From Micromonospora cabrerizensis (GTDB taxonomy: Bacteria > Actinomycetota > Actinomycetes > Mycobacteriales > Micromonosporaceae), in the NCBI RefSeq assembly GCF_022230955.1, contig NZ_JAKKFI010000014.1:1-60018 (forward strand): a stretch of 60,018 nucleotides of DNA, written 5' to 3'. A program made the position numbers and the translations under genes. Below the pieces are notes generated by a model. It did not search any database. It was not told the origin of the DNA and worked only from the letters and a program-made list of their open reading frames with translations. Shown here piece by piece: positions 41,203 to 48,760 of the stretch (position 1 is its first letter; every line of letters begins with the position of its first letter).

Positions 41203-41239
41203 GCACCACGGCGGGGCGGGGATCGTCCCGCCGTGGTGC
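41203..41239. terminator. Bidirectional terminator between secreted protein and methyltransferase
   Basis: A 13-bp perfect stem (GCACCACGGCGGG with CCCGCCGTGGTGC) and an 11-base loop, between the stop at 41183 and the leftward stop at 41272. Confidence 0.8.
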
Positions 41240-41271
41240 CGCCCGCGCCTGCGACGATCCGATCGTGTCGA

Positions 41272-42045
41272 TCACCGACGAGCTGTGACGATCCAGGCGC
41301 GCGAGTCGAAGTGAACGCCGCTGTCGGCCTGGTGGGCGTCGAGGGTGGTACGCAGCCGCGTGCGGGCCCGCTCGGCGGCCGCGTCGTCACGGTTCGCCAG
41401 CAGGTCGGCGAACTCCCACAGGCGGAACACCGCATCGAAGGCGGCGGCGCTGTCCGGACCGTAGTAGACCGGTACGTGCACGTCCGTGAAGTCGACGGCG
41501 GCGAAGCCGGCCACCACCAGGATGTCCTCCGTGACGGTCGGGTCGGCGAGGGAGAACGCGTTCGGACCGCGACTAGGGGCTGGCTCGTCGGTGAACGTTC
41601 GGCGGATCTCGGTGGCCCATTCGTTGCGGTCACGGTCCTGCCAGACCAGCAGCACCAGTCGCCCGCCGGGGCGCAGGGAGCGGCCGATGTTGGTGAACGC
41701 GGCGACCGGGTCGGCGAAGAACATCGTTCCGAACCTGCTGATGCAAAGGTCGAAGTGCGCCGACGGGAAGCGGTGCACCTGGGCGTCCGCCTGGTGAAAG
41801 GTGATGTTGGGCAGGCCCTCGTCGTCGCTGAGCTGACGGGCCCGTTCGAGCATCGGCCCGGAGATATCGATGCCTGTCACGCTGCCGTTCATCGCGGCGC
41901 GGGCGGCGTCGCGGGTGGACTGGCCGGTGCCGCAGCCGATGTCGAGCACGCGGTCGTGAGAGCCGACGCGGGCAGCGGCACGGAAGAGTTCGTTGTGCAG
42001 GCGCAGTTCGGCGTCGTAGTCGAACAGGTCGGACATCACCGTCAC
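41272..42045 (-). CDS. Class I SAM-dependent methyltransferase
   Basis: A 257-residue enzyme. Motif I is VLDIGCGTGQSTRDAA (about 34-49), acidic residue of motif II in GIDISGPML, motif III/post I in FHQADAQVHRFPSAHFDLCI, and motif IV in LRPGGRLVLLVWQD. This is the UbiE/Menaquinone-type fold (Methyltransf_11/25). The C-terminal lid (WEFADLLANRDDAAAERART) probably binds the substrate, which is unknown. GTG at 42045 has GAGAGGA about 5 bases upstream. It follows the HTH regulator after 20 bases, so the pair is likely one operon and the regulator may control it. Confidence 0.9.
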   Translation of the reverse strand: MTVMSDLFDYDAELRLHNELFRAAARVGSHDRVLDIGCGTGQSTRDAARAAMNGSVTGIDISGPMLERARQLSDDEGLPNITFHQADAQVHRFPSAHFDLCISRFGTMFFADPVAAFTNIGRSLRPGGRLVLLVWQDRDRNEWATEIRRTFTDEPAPSRGPNAFSLADPTVTEDILVVAGFAAVDFTDVHVPVYYGPDSAAAFDAVFRLWEFADLLANRDDAAAERARTRLRTTLDAHQADSGVHFDSRAWIVTARR

Positions 42046-42065
42046 CGGATCCTCTCGATACCTGA

Positions 42066-42485
42066 TCAGCTGGCCCGGGACGACCGGTGGCGCCCGAGAC
42101 GGCGCAGGACGGTCAAGATGTGCTCTCTCTCGGCGGCGGTGGTGCGGGGATCGACCAGTCGGTCCCGGACGGCCATCAGAAGCACCTCCGCCGCCGGGTC
42201 CGCAGCCGGCACCGCCGGCGCCGACGAGTCGTACGCCAGCGGGGTGAGGGCACGCAGGGCCGCGCCGAGTGGGAGATCCAGGGTCGCGCAGAACGCCCGG
42301 ACCTTGGGCAACTCCGGGTGGTGCTGCCAGTCACCGGACAGCCACCGGAAGACGGTGGAGCGACCGACGCCGCTTCGCGCCGCCACCTCCGTGATGGACC
42401 AGCCACGCTCGTCGCTGGCGGCGTCGACCGCGTCGCGCACGAACCGGGCGAACGCGTCCTGCGCGGCCCGTCGGGTGTCACCCAT
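42066..42485 (-). CDS. XRE-type helix-turn-helix regulator
   Basis: A 139-residue protein with an N-terminal HTH: ITEVAARSGVGRSTVFRWLS is the helix-turn-helix. The C-terminal part (about 80-139) is Ala/Arg-rich helical (AEVLLMAVRDRLVDPRTTAA) and may dimerise. It has no ligand domain. ATG at 42485 is chosen because residues before it are low-complexity and unlike the family; GTG at 42539 is possible. It is upstream of and close to the methyltransferase gene. A -10-like AT-rich patch lies at 42555-42575. Confidence 0.75.
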   Translation of the reverse strand: MGDTRRAAQDAFARFVRDAVDAASDERGWSITEVAARSGVGRSTVFRWLSGDWQHHPELPKVRAFCATLDLPLGAALRALTPLAYDSSAPAVPAADPAAEVLLMAVRDRLVDPRTTAAEREHILTVLRRLGRHRSSRAS

Positions 42486-42611
42486 GTGCTGGCCGTCGCC
42501 TCCCCCGTCGTCGTGTGTGCGTTCTCCGCCCTTCGTCACACTGTCGCATCACCGCCACAATAATCGAAAAATGTTAATGCCCCCCATGACCCGAGGGGCC
42601 ACCCCGTCGCA

Positions 42612-44282
42612 TCAGTCGAGACGGAAGCTCGCCTGGGCCAGGCGCTGCGAGGGCCCGGTCGCGCCCCACTGGCTGTCCCGGGCGATCCAGGACAGGCTGT
42701 AGGCGCGGGTCCTGCTGTCGTTGACCAGCAGCCGGCGGACATGCAGGCGCTCACCACCGGCCTGGTCACAGGTGTATTCCCATTCCGCGGCGCCACCCGG
42801 GCGGATGACCGGTCCGATGCTGATCTTCCGGTAACCGGGCAGCGCACCCGCCTTCGATGCCTCGCGCTCTGCCGCCTCCCAGCGCGTCGACGGCACGCTG
42901 GACGCTTCGGCGGTGAGGTCGACGGCGACGGCCCGCACCTCGGCGGGGTCGCGGAAGCAGACCGTCTCGCCCTCGGTGTGCCGAGTCCACCCCACGGGCA
43001 CCGCCAACAGGAAGCCGGCCCGGTCCTGGTGCCAGGTCCACCCGTCCGGCAGGGCGTACGGCAGCGGCGCGCTGGACTCCCGCAGGGGCTCGGCCTCGCC
43101 GGCGGCGTCATCGTCCAGGCAGAGGTGGGCGGGTGGTGCCGCCGTGGTCGTCTCCAACGCACCGGCCGCCGCGCCGCCCGGTGCGGCGGCCGGAGCGCCG
43201 GCCTGGTCGCGCAGGCCGCCGATCACGGTGCCGGTCGCCGTGACGACGACGGCCACGACGGCGAAGAGGCCCAGCACGGCGCCGACGAACGCCCAGGCCG
43301 ACGTCCGGTCCCGGGTGGTCGAGGCCGTCACCGGGATGACCGTGGTGTCGGCCGCGTCCTGGCCGGTCGGGACCACCGGCACGGCGCGTCGTGGGCGACG
43401 CCGCAGGTGGATGACGGGTACGCGCCGCCGGCGGCGCGGTCGGGGTGCCGGCACGGGCCCCATGGGTACGGTCGCCGCGGCCACATGCTCCAACTGGTCG
43501 CAAGCCTCCTGGGCGGACAGGCGCTGGCGGGGGTTGCGCAGCAGGAGGCCGGTGACCGTGGGTTCGAGCGGCAGGACGGTCATCCGGTCCGGCGTCTCGG
43601 TGGCCAGGGCAGCGAGCGTGGCCAGGGTCGACGGCCGGGTCCACGGCGGCCGGCCCTCCGCAGCCAGATACAGGGTCGCGCCCAGAGCCCACAGGTCGGT
43701 GGCGGGGGTGGACCTGCCGTCGCGGGCGCGCTCCGGCGCGACGTACTGGACCGTCGACAGGGTCGGCGTGACGACGGTCGCCGGGTCACGGCTGTCGAAG
43801 ATCGACAAGCCGAATCCGCCGAGCAGGACGCGGCCGCCATCGGCGAGGAGCACGTTCTGCGGACGGACATCCCGGTGCACCACTCCCATCGAATGGGCGG
43901 CGCCCAGGGCGGCGAGCAGGTGCAGACCCACCCTGGCGACCTCGGCCGGAGCGAGCGGGCCGTCGGCGGCGACCACCTCGGACAGCGAGCGGGAGGGCAC
44001 GTGCTCCATGACCAGCCACAGGTAACCGTCGGCGCTCAGCACGTCCCACATGCCGACCACGCCCGGATGGTCCAGGCCGGCCAGGCCGCGTACCTCCCCG
44101 AGCGTCCTGTCCCGTAGACGCGACCGTTCCGCGTCGCTCACCCATCCTGGTAGAGCGATCTGCTTGAGCGCGACGTGCCGGTCCAGCACCTCGTCGCGTG
44201 CCAGCCAGACGCGTCCCGGGGTCGCGGTGTCCCCGATCGGCAGAAGCCGGCGGTACCGGCCGGCGAGCGGTTCGTCATCCAT
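42612..44282 (-). CDS. Membrane-anchored Ser/Thr kinase-like receptor with GFG in place of DFG
   Basis: A 556-residue protein. Residues 8-285 are a protein kinase fold: Lys40 (VALKQI), Glu63 (helix C), catalytic loop HRDVRPQN (His136, Asp138, Asn143), APE 182-184. But the DFG motif is changed to GFG (Gly156-Phe157-Gly158) and the P-loop (GDTATPGRV) lacks the G-x-G-x-x-G pattern. Magnesium binding should be impaired, so it may be a pseudokinase or weak kinase. A membrane helix (AFVGAVLGLFAVVAVVVTA, about 332-350) is followed by a ~180-residue extracytoplasmic domain of unknown type (TWHQDRAGFLLAVPVGWTR). It lies behind the anti-sigma gene after a terminator. Confidence 0.85.
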   Translation of the reverse strand: MDDEPLAGRYRRLLPIGDTATPGRVWLARDEVLDRHVALKQIALPGWVSDAERSRLRDRTLGEVRGLAGLDHPGVVGMWDVLSADGYLWLVMEHVPSRSLSEVVAADGPLAPAEVARVGLHLLAALGAAHSMGVVHRDVRPQNVLLADGGRVLLGGFGLSIFDSRDPATVVTPTLSTVQYVAPERARDGRSTPATDLWALGATLYLAAEGRPPWTRPSTLATLAALATETPDRMTVLPLEPTVTGLLLRNPRQRLSAQEACDQLEHVAAATVPMGPVPAPRPRRRRRVPVIHLRRRPRRAVPVVPTGQDAADTTVIPVTASTTRDRTSAWAFVGAVLGLFAVVAVVVTATGTVIGGLRDQAGAPAAAPGGAAAGALETTTAAPPAHLCLDDDAAGEAEPLRESSAPLPYALPDGWTWHQDRAGFLLAVPVGWTRHTEGETVCFRDPAEVRAVAVDLTAEASSVPSTRWEAAEREASKAGALPGYRKISIGPVIRPGGAAEWEYTCDQAGGERLHVRRLLVNDSRTRAYSLSWIARDSQWGATGPSQRLAQASFRLD

Positions 44283-44330
44283 GTGAGTGATTCGGAGCCG
44301 CTCGCGGCCCGGATGGGTGGATGACGGGCT

Positions 44331-44362
44331 GGGCCGGCCGATGGTGTGGTCACGGCCGGCCC
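44331..44362 (-). terminator. Hairpin terminator of the sigma/anti-sigma operon
   Basis: A 10-bp perfect stem (GGGCCGGCCG with CGGCCGGCCC) and a 12-base loop, 4 bases beyond the leftward stop at 44367. It separates the anti-sigma gene from the kinase-like gene. Confidence 0.7.
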
Positions 44363-44366
44363 GGGC

Positions 44367-45095
44367 TCAGCTCAGCTCGACCGTACCCACGATCTGCGTG
44401 GGGGCGGCGGAGCCTCCTGCGGGCTCGTTGGACACGCCGAACGTGCCCGCCTCGGCGACCGGACCGATCACCGTGGTCGACGCCCTGACACCCTCGGCGA
44501 GCTGTCCCACCTTGCGGGGCTGGCTGCCGCGGATGAGCCAGAGCTCGTAGATCCGCCCGGGGCCGGCCTCGGGCAGGTCGCGCAGCAGCACCACACCGCG
44601 GTCGCGGTTGCGGGAGACCACCACGGTGGCGGCACCGCCCGGCTCCAGCGACCGCTCGAACACCCGGGCGTCCGGTGCGTCCAGCACAGCGGCGATCTGA
44701 CGGGCCTGCGCGCTGCTGGCCTGCTCGTCGCTGACCCGGTCGTTGCTCACGGTCCAGGTCACCGCGCTCGCGCCGCCGGCCACGAGGATGGCTGCGGCGG
44801 CGGCCACGGTGAGCTGTCGCCACCTGCCTGCCCGCCGTCCGGCGCTGGCGCCTCCGACGCCCGACCTCAGCTGTGGGGTGCGCGCCACCTGGGCCAGGGT
44901 CCGTTCCCGCAGTCCCGGAGGTGTGGCCTCGACGACGGTCTCGTCGGCGAGCCGCGCGGCCGTCTCCCGCAACTCGGCCACCTCCACGCGGCACGGCTCG
45001 CAGTCGGCCAGATGCCGCTCGAACGCCGCGCCCTCCAACTCGTCGACCGCGTTCAGGGCGTACGCGCCGGCGAGGGTGTGAATGTCGGCGCTCAT
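44367..45095 (-). CDS. rskA: RskA-type anti-sigma factor
   Basis: A 242-residue single-pass membrane protein. The cytoplasmic N-terminal zinc anti-sigma domain has H-x-x-x-C-x-x-C as HLADCEPCRVEVAEL (about 28-43), after IHTLAGAYALNAVDELE. A membrane helix (LTVAAAAAILVAGGASAVTW, about 94-113) is followed by an extracytoplasmic RskA domain (VVLLRDLPEAGPGRIYELWL) with the G-R-x-Y-x-L-W core. It should hold the adjacent sigma factor inactive and release it upon regulated proteolysis. ATG at 45095 overlaps the sigma stop by four bases, so the two are translationally coupled. Confidence 0.92.
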   Translation of the reverse strand: MSADIHTLAGAYALNAVDELEGAAFERHLADCEPCRVEVAELRETAARLADETVVEATPPGLRERTLAQVARTPQLRSGVGGASAGRRAGRWRQLTVAAAAAILVAGGASAVTWTVSNDRVSDEQASSAQARQIAAVLDAPDARVFERSLEPGGAATVVVSRNRDRGVVLLRDLPEAGPGRIYELWLIRGSQPRKVGQLAEGVRASTTVIGPVAEAGTFGVSNEPAGGSAAPTQIVGTVELS

Positions 45096-45706
45096 GCCCG
45101 CCCCTCCATCTCGATGCCCAGGCAGTCGCGCATCCGGATCAGTCCGTCGCGCATCCGCGTCTTCACCGTCGGCAGCGGCGCCTTCAGCTTCTCGGCGACC
45201 TCACGGTAGGTGTGGCCGCCGTAGTAGGCCAGGGTCACCGCCTCTTTCTGGACCGGCGTCAACCGGCCCAGGCACCGGCGCACCTGCTCCCGCTCCAAGC
45301 GGGCGGTGACGTCCTCGACCACCTCGTCGTACGGGACGTGCGACTCGGTCGCGGCGACCTGCCGCGCACGGTTGTGGTGCGCCTGCTCGGAGCGCACCCG
45401 GTCAACGGCCCGGCGGTGCGCCATGGTCAGGATCCACGCCGAGGCCGAGCCTCGACCGGCGTCGAAGCGGCCGGCGGTGCGCCACACCTCGACCATCACC
45501 TCCTGCGTCACCTCCTCCGCCTGCGCCGGGTCGCGCAGGACGCGGCGGGTCAGCCCGAGGACCCTGCCCGCCACGCTGTCGTAGAGCGTCGCGAACGCCG
45601 CCTCGTCGCCGCGCGCCACCCGCGAGAGCAACTCGTCGGCGGTCGGGCTTGCGGTGTCCTGCGGCACCGACCGCAGGCGTCGCGCCTGTTCCGGTTCACC
45701 GCTCAT
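45092..45706 (-). CDS. sigK: ECF sigma factor, SigK type
   Basis: A 204-residue ECF sigma factor. Region 2 is DELLSRVARGDEAAFATLYD through AQAEEVTQEVMVEVWRTAGR and AWILTMAHRRAVDRVRSEQA; region 4 is LGRLTPVQKEAVTLAYYGGH, TYREVAEKLKAPLPTVKTRM and RDGLIRMR. It pairs with the RskA anti-sigma gene that overlaps its stop, which is the SigK/SigL-RskA arrangement. ATG at 45706 has AAAGGAC about 10 bases upstream. Genes upstream on the same strand (sortase and CHRD protein) are plausible members of its regulon; no ECF-type promoter could be identified with confidence. Confidence 0.92.
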   Translation of the reverse strand: MSGEPEQARRLRSVPQDTASPTADELLSRVARGDEAAFATLYDSVAGRVLGLTRRVLRDPAQAEEVTQEVMVEVWRTAGRFDAGRGSASAWILTMAHRRAVDRVRSEQAHHNRARQVAATESHVPYDEVVEDVTARLEREQVRRCLGRLTPVQKEAVTLAYYGGHTYREVAEKLKAPLPTVKTRMRDGLIRMRDCLGIEMEGRA

Positions 45707-45770
45707 ACTCGGCAGGTCCTTTCCTGTTCGGGCGACGCGCCGACGCGCCACCGGAGGTGGACGGTGCGCA

Positions 45771-46457
45771 TCAGGCGGGATGCGCGTGGGCGAGACGCGC
45801 GTACACGATGACGTTGTCGCGGTAGTGCTGCGTGCTGTCATCGAACTCCCCGCCGCAGGTGATCAGGCGCAGCGCGGCGTGGTCGGTCGACCCGTAGACC
45901 TCGTCGGTGGGAAAGCGGTCCTTCGGATACTGCTCGACCTTGGTGACGGTGAACATCGCGGTGCTGCCGTCCTGCCGGTCGACCGTGATCGCGGCCCCGA
46001 CCTTCACCCTAGCGAGGTCGAAGAAGGTTCCCCGCTGACCCTTCCAGTTGACGTGGCCGGCCAGCACCGCCGGGCCGAGCGCACCGGGCATCGGCGCCCT
46101 GGTGAACCAGCCGACCTCGGCGGCGCTGTCCGGTACCTGCATCGCACCGTCCGGTTGCAGGCCCAGGGCGACCGTCGCCGCGGCGGCCTTGAGCGACGGG
46201 ATCGACACCCGCACCGGCGGTGAGCCGACCATCAGCGGTCCCGAGGTCAACTCACCCGGCCTGGTCGCCGGAACGGGCGACGTGTTCGCGGCCGGTGCCG
46301 CAGCGGACGCGTCGGGTCGGGGTGGGTCCTCGCCGCGACCGGCGACCGCGAGACCGATCGTCACGGCCGCCGTCACGGTGAGGACGCCGGCCACCGCCGG
46401 GAGCGCGTAGCGCCCTCGACGGTGGCCGGCAGGCACAGGTACGTCGCCGTTGTCCAT
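45771..46457 (-). CDS. Class F sortase
   Basis: A 228-residue membrane-anchored transpeptidase. An N-terminal membrane helix (YALPAVAGVLTVTAAVTIGL, about 18-37) is followed by a Pro/Ala linker. The sortase beta-barrel has catalytic His in VLAGHVNWKG, Cys in LRLITCGGEFDD and Arg in YRDNVIVYA. Class F sortases are typical of actinobacteria and anchor LPXTG-type proteins to the wall. ATG at 46457 is 13 bases behind the CHRD gene; a GTG slightly upstream, overlapping the CHRD stop, is also possible. No protein with a clear LPXTG motif is seen in this window. Confidence 0.92.
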   Translation of the reverse strand: MDNGDVPVPAGHRRGRYALPAVAGVLTVTAAVTIGLAVAGRGEDPPRPDASAAAPAANTSPVPATRPGELTSGPLMVGSPPVRVSIPSLKAAAATVALGLQPDGAMQVPDSAAEVGWFTRAPMPGALGPAVLAGHVNWKGQRGTFFDLARVKVGAAITVDRQDGSTAMFTVTKVEQYPKDRFPTDEVYGSTDHAALRLITCGGEFDDSTQHYRDNVIVYARLAHAHPA

Positions 46458-46470
46458 CGGATGGTCCGGC

Positions 46471-47259
46471 TCAGCGCTCACCGGCGAACCGGCGGCGCGC
46501 GACGACCGCACCGGCGGCGCCGAGCAGCGCGAGGCCACCCACGGCGTACATGGTCATCGGCGACCCACCGGAGGTGCTGCCGTCACCGGTGGCGACACCC
46601 CCTGCGGGTACGGAGCCGGCGGCCGCGCCGCTGACCATGCCGCAGGTGGCGGGGTCGGTGGCCTCGGCGGGGATGCCGTTGACGCCGACGGACTTGGCGA
46701 ACGTCGACTCGCCGAGCGCCTCCATGTCGTACTTGCCGTTCTTGTTGGCGTCGATGCCGTGCTGCACGAGGTGCAGGTCCTTGAGGTGCTCGATCGTGCC
46801 GGTGGGCAGCTCGGCGGCCGGGATGGTGCGCTCGTAGCTGAGGTTGCCCTTCGCGTCGGCCGTCGGCATCCGGTCCACGGCGAGGCCGCTGGCCTTGGTC
46901 GTGTCGCCGGTGGTGGTCAGCGAGATGAAGATGTCCCCGTACATCTTGAGGCCCTCCTCGGTGCTGACGTACCCGTTGCCGTTCGCGTCGGCGGACTTGT
47001 CCGGGCAGTGGAAGTCCATGCCGTTGGCCGCGCCGTGCACGTGCTGGGCGTGCGGCGAGTTCGGCGTCATGCCCGTGGACCGGATCATGACCCTGAGGTC
47101 GCCGCCGCTCGTCGCGGTCAACGTCGCGGTGCCCTTCGCGCCGGTCTCGTTCAGGTCCTGCAACTGGACCTGAACGCTCTCGTCGGCGTGCGCGACGCCG
47201 GGAAACGCGAGGATCAGCGCGGCCGCTGGCACGGTGAGCAGGGCTCGGGACAATCTCAC
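46471..47259 (-). CDS. Secreted CHRD-domain protein with EF-hand-like loops
   Basis: A 262-residue exported protein. The signal peptide (MRLSRALLTVPAAALILAFP) ends near AHA. The CHRD domain (about 30-195) contains the family pattern VQLQDLNETGAKGTATLTAT, HAQHVHGAANGMDFHCPD. Two calcium-type loops are embedded: DANGNGYVSTEE (full EF-hand spacing) and a shorter DANKNGKYDMEA. A C-terminal helix (MTMYAVGGLALLGAAGAVVA) plus RRRFAGER would anchor it as in sortase substrates, but no LPXTG precedes it; the segment before reads GDGSTSGGSP. GTG at 47259 starts it. Probably a surface protein in the same operon as the sortase and sigma factor. Confidence 0.88.
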   Translation of the reverse strand: MRLSRALLTVPAAALILAFPGVAHADESVQVQLQDLNETGAKGTATLTATSGGDLRVMIRSTGMTPNSPHAQHVHGAANGMDFHCPDKSADANGNGYVSTEEGLKMYGDIFISLTTTGDTTKASGLAVDRMPTADAKGNLSYERTIPAAELPTGTIEHLKDLHLVQHGIDANKNGKYDMEALGESTFAKSVGVNGIPAEATDPATCGMVSGAAAGSVPAGGVATGDGSTSGGSPMTMYAVGGLALLGAAGAVVARRRFAGER

Positions 47260-47344
47260 AACAGATCTCCGTCTCCGCCGGTACGGCGTTGGTACTCAGG
47301 TGCGGTCGGGAGGGATTCGTGGCTCGGGAGCTGCCGGATTGGTG

Positions 47345-47370
47345 CCGGGCCGGAAACTTTTCCGGCCCGG
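47345..47370 (-). terminator. Hairpin after the PHP hydrolase gene
   Basis: A 12-bp perfect stem (CCGGGCCGGAAA with TTTCCGGCCCGG) and a 2-base loop, 42 bases beyond the leftward stop at 47412. It separates this gene from the CHRD/sortase/sigma operon. Confidence 0.75.
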
Positions 47371-47411
47371 CCGGCGAACCACTCAGCTGCTGCGATCTTG
47401 CGCCGCGACGG

Positions 47412-48683
47412 TCAGGGCCGGAGCCACCAGGGGCTGGTGTAGGCCACCGCGAAGTCGTTGCACGGGTGACCGGCCGGGCCGGGGGTGCCGTTGGGCAGGG
47501 ACGGGTCGGAGATCCGGAGCACCACCCAGTCGCCGTCGGTGACGTCGAGCGGCACGGTGAAGTCGGTGACCCGGCCGTTGACGGTGTCGACGACGTCGAC
47601 GACTGTCGGCGCCGACGTGCCGGGACGGAGGACCTGGATCCGCAGGGGCTTGCCGTCCCAGACCGGGCCGCGGTCCAGATCCAGCAGGAACCGGACGTCG
47701 CCCGAGGTCACGTTCAGCACCCCACCCATGCGTACGCCGTTGGCCGTGGCGTCCACCCGCAGCCCGGAGACGCGCGTGGCGAAGGATCGGCGGGCCGCCA
47801 TCGCCTCGAACACGGCGGCGCGGGTGTTCTCGGCGACCCACAGACCACTGCGGCCCTTGCCCTCGTGGAAGCCCCAGGTGGTGCCGTGCTCGTCGGTGAC
47901 ACCGGTCAGCGCCGGCCGCCAACCGGCGTTCAGGCAGGCCACCAACGGTGACGTCACGCCTGACGACCAGCCCTCGAAGAGGAAGTCGTCGGTCCGGTTG
48001 AACATCTCCAGCCCCACGAGCTGATCTCGGGCCGAGGCGTTGAAGGAGAAGTTGTTGAACCGGCCCGCCTCCCGACCCGGGTGGTTGAAGCTCGCCAGAC
48101 CCCCGGGTCGGCCGGTGAGCCAGTTGTACAGGCTGCCGGGGCTGCCGGCCCGCAGCAGGTCGGCGAAGTCGGAGGTGTTCCAGACGTTGATGTGGCCCTG
48201 GAGGGGATGTGACCACTCGAACCCGCGGATCGCCGTGAACTGACCCGGGTCGTTGGCCGCGTTGGCCAGGTCACCGGTGGTCCGCCACTCGGACGAGCTG
48301 AGCCCCTCGATGGAGAAGAGCGTGGCGTGGTCGGTCAGCGCGGCGACGTCCAGACCGGCCTCGCGCATCGAGGCGAACGCGGCCTGGGCGCTGCCGTCGC
48401 CGTCCGACATGACCGTGTGGTTGTGCATGTCGGTGTGGACCAACGTGGTGCCCTGGGTGATCAGGGACGTCCGGCCAGCGCCGGCCGCCGCGGTCGGGGC
48501 GCCGGCCATGGTCGTGGTGGCCGCCCAGGCCGAGGTCGGCAGCGCGGCCAGCATCAGCGTTCCGCCGGCACCGGCCAGAAGCGTCCGCCGGCCGAAGCCC
48601 GCGGGGACGTCAACCTGGCCGTACGGCACCTCGTCGCCGGATCCGTGGTCGTGGTGGCAGTGGTGCGGTGCATGTGCAGTCAT
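47412..48683 (-). CDS. Exported CehA/McbA-like (PHP-type) metallohydrolase
   Basis: A 423-residue protein. An unusual N terminus (HHCHHDHGSG) precedes a Tat-type signal (GFGRRTLLAGAGGTLMLAAL). The PHP hydrolase part has metal-binding HTDMHNHTVMSDGDG (about 83-97), LTDHATLF, GFEWSHPLQGHIN and SFNHPGREAG; a beta domain (about 300-423) follows. This is the CehA/McbA family, whose best-known members hydrolyse carbaryl esters, although most members have phosphodiester-like substrates. The export via the Tat route and the His-rich leader fit a metal-loaded cofactor. ATG at 48683 has no Shine-Dalgarno sequence; an AATATAT patch just upstream suggests a leaderless mRNA. Confidence 0.88.
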   Translation of the reverse strand: MTAHAPHHCHHDHGSGDEVPYGQVDVPAGFGRRTLLAGAGGTLMLAALPTSAWAATTTMAGAPTAAAGAGRTSLITQGTTLVHTDMHNHTVMSDGDGSAQAAFASMREAGLDVAALTDHATLFSIEGLSSSEWRTTGDLANAANDPGQFTAIRGFEWSHPLQGHINVWNTSDFADLLRAGSPGSLYNWLTGRPGGLASFNHPGREAGRFNNFSFNASARDQLVGLEMFNRTDDFLFEGWSSGVTSPLVACLNAGWRPALTGVTDEHGTTWGFHEGKGRSGLWVAENTRAAVFEAMAARRSFATRVSGLRVDATANGVRMGGVLNVTSGDVRFLLDLDRGPVWDGKPLRIQVLRPGTSAPTVVDVVDTVNGRVTDFTVPLDVTDGDWVVLRISDPSLPNGTPGPAGHPCNDFAVAYTSPWWLRP

Positions 48684-48760
48684 GAAGATATATTGATGCC
48701 AGTCGAGCTGACCGAGACCTCACACCGAGTGGTCGGTCCGGCGAACAGCGCGGAACGCCT

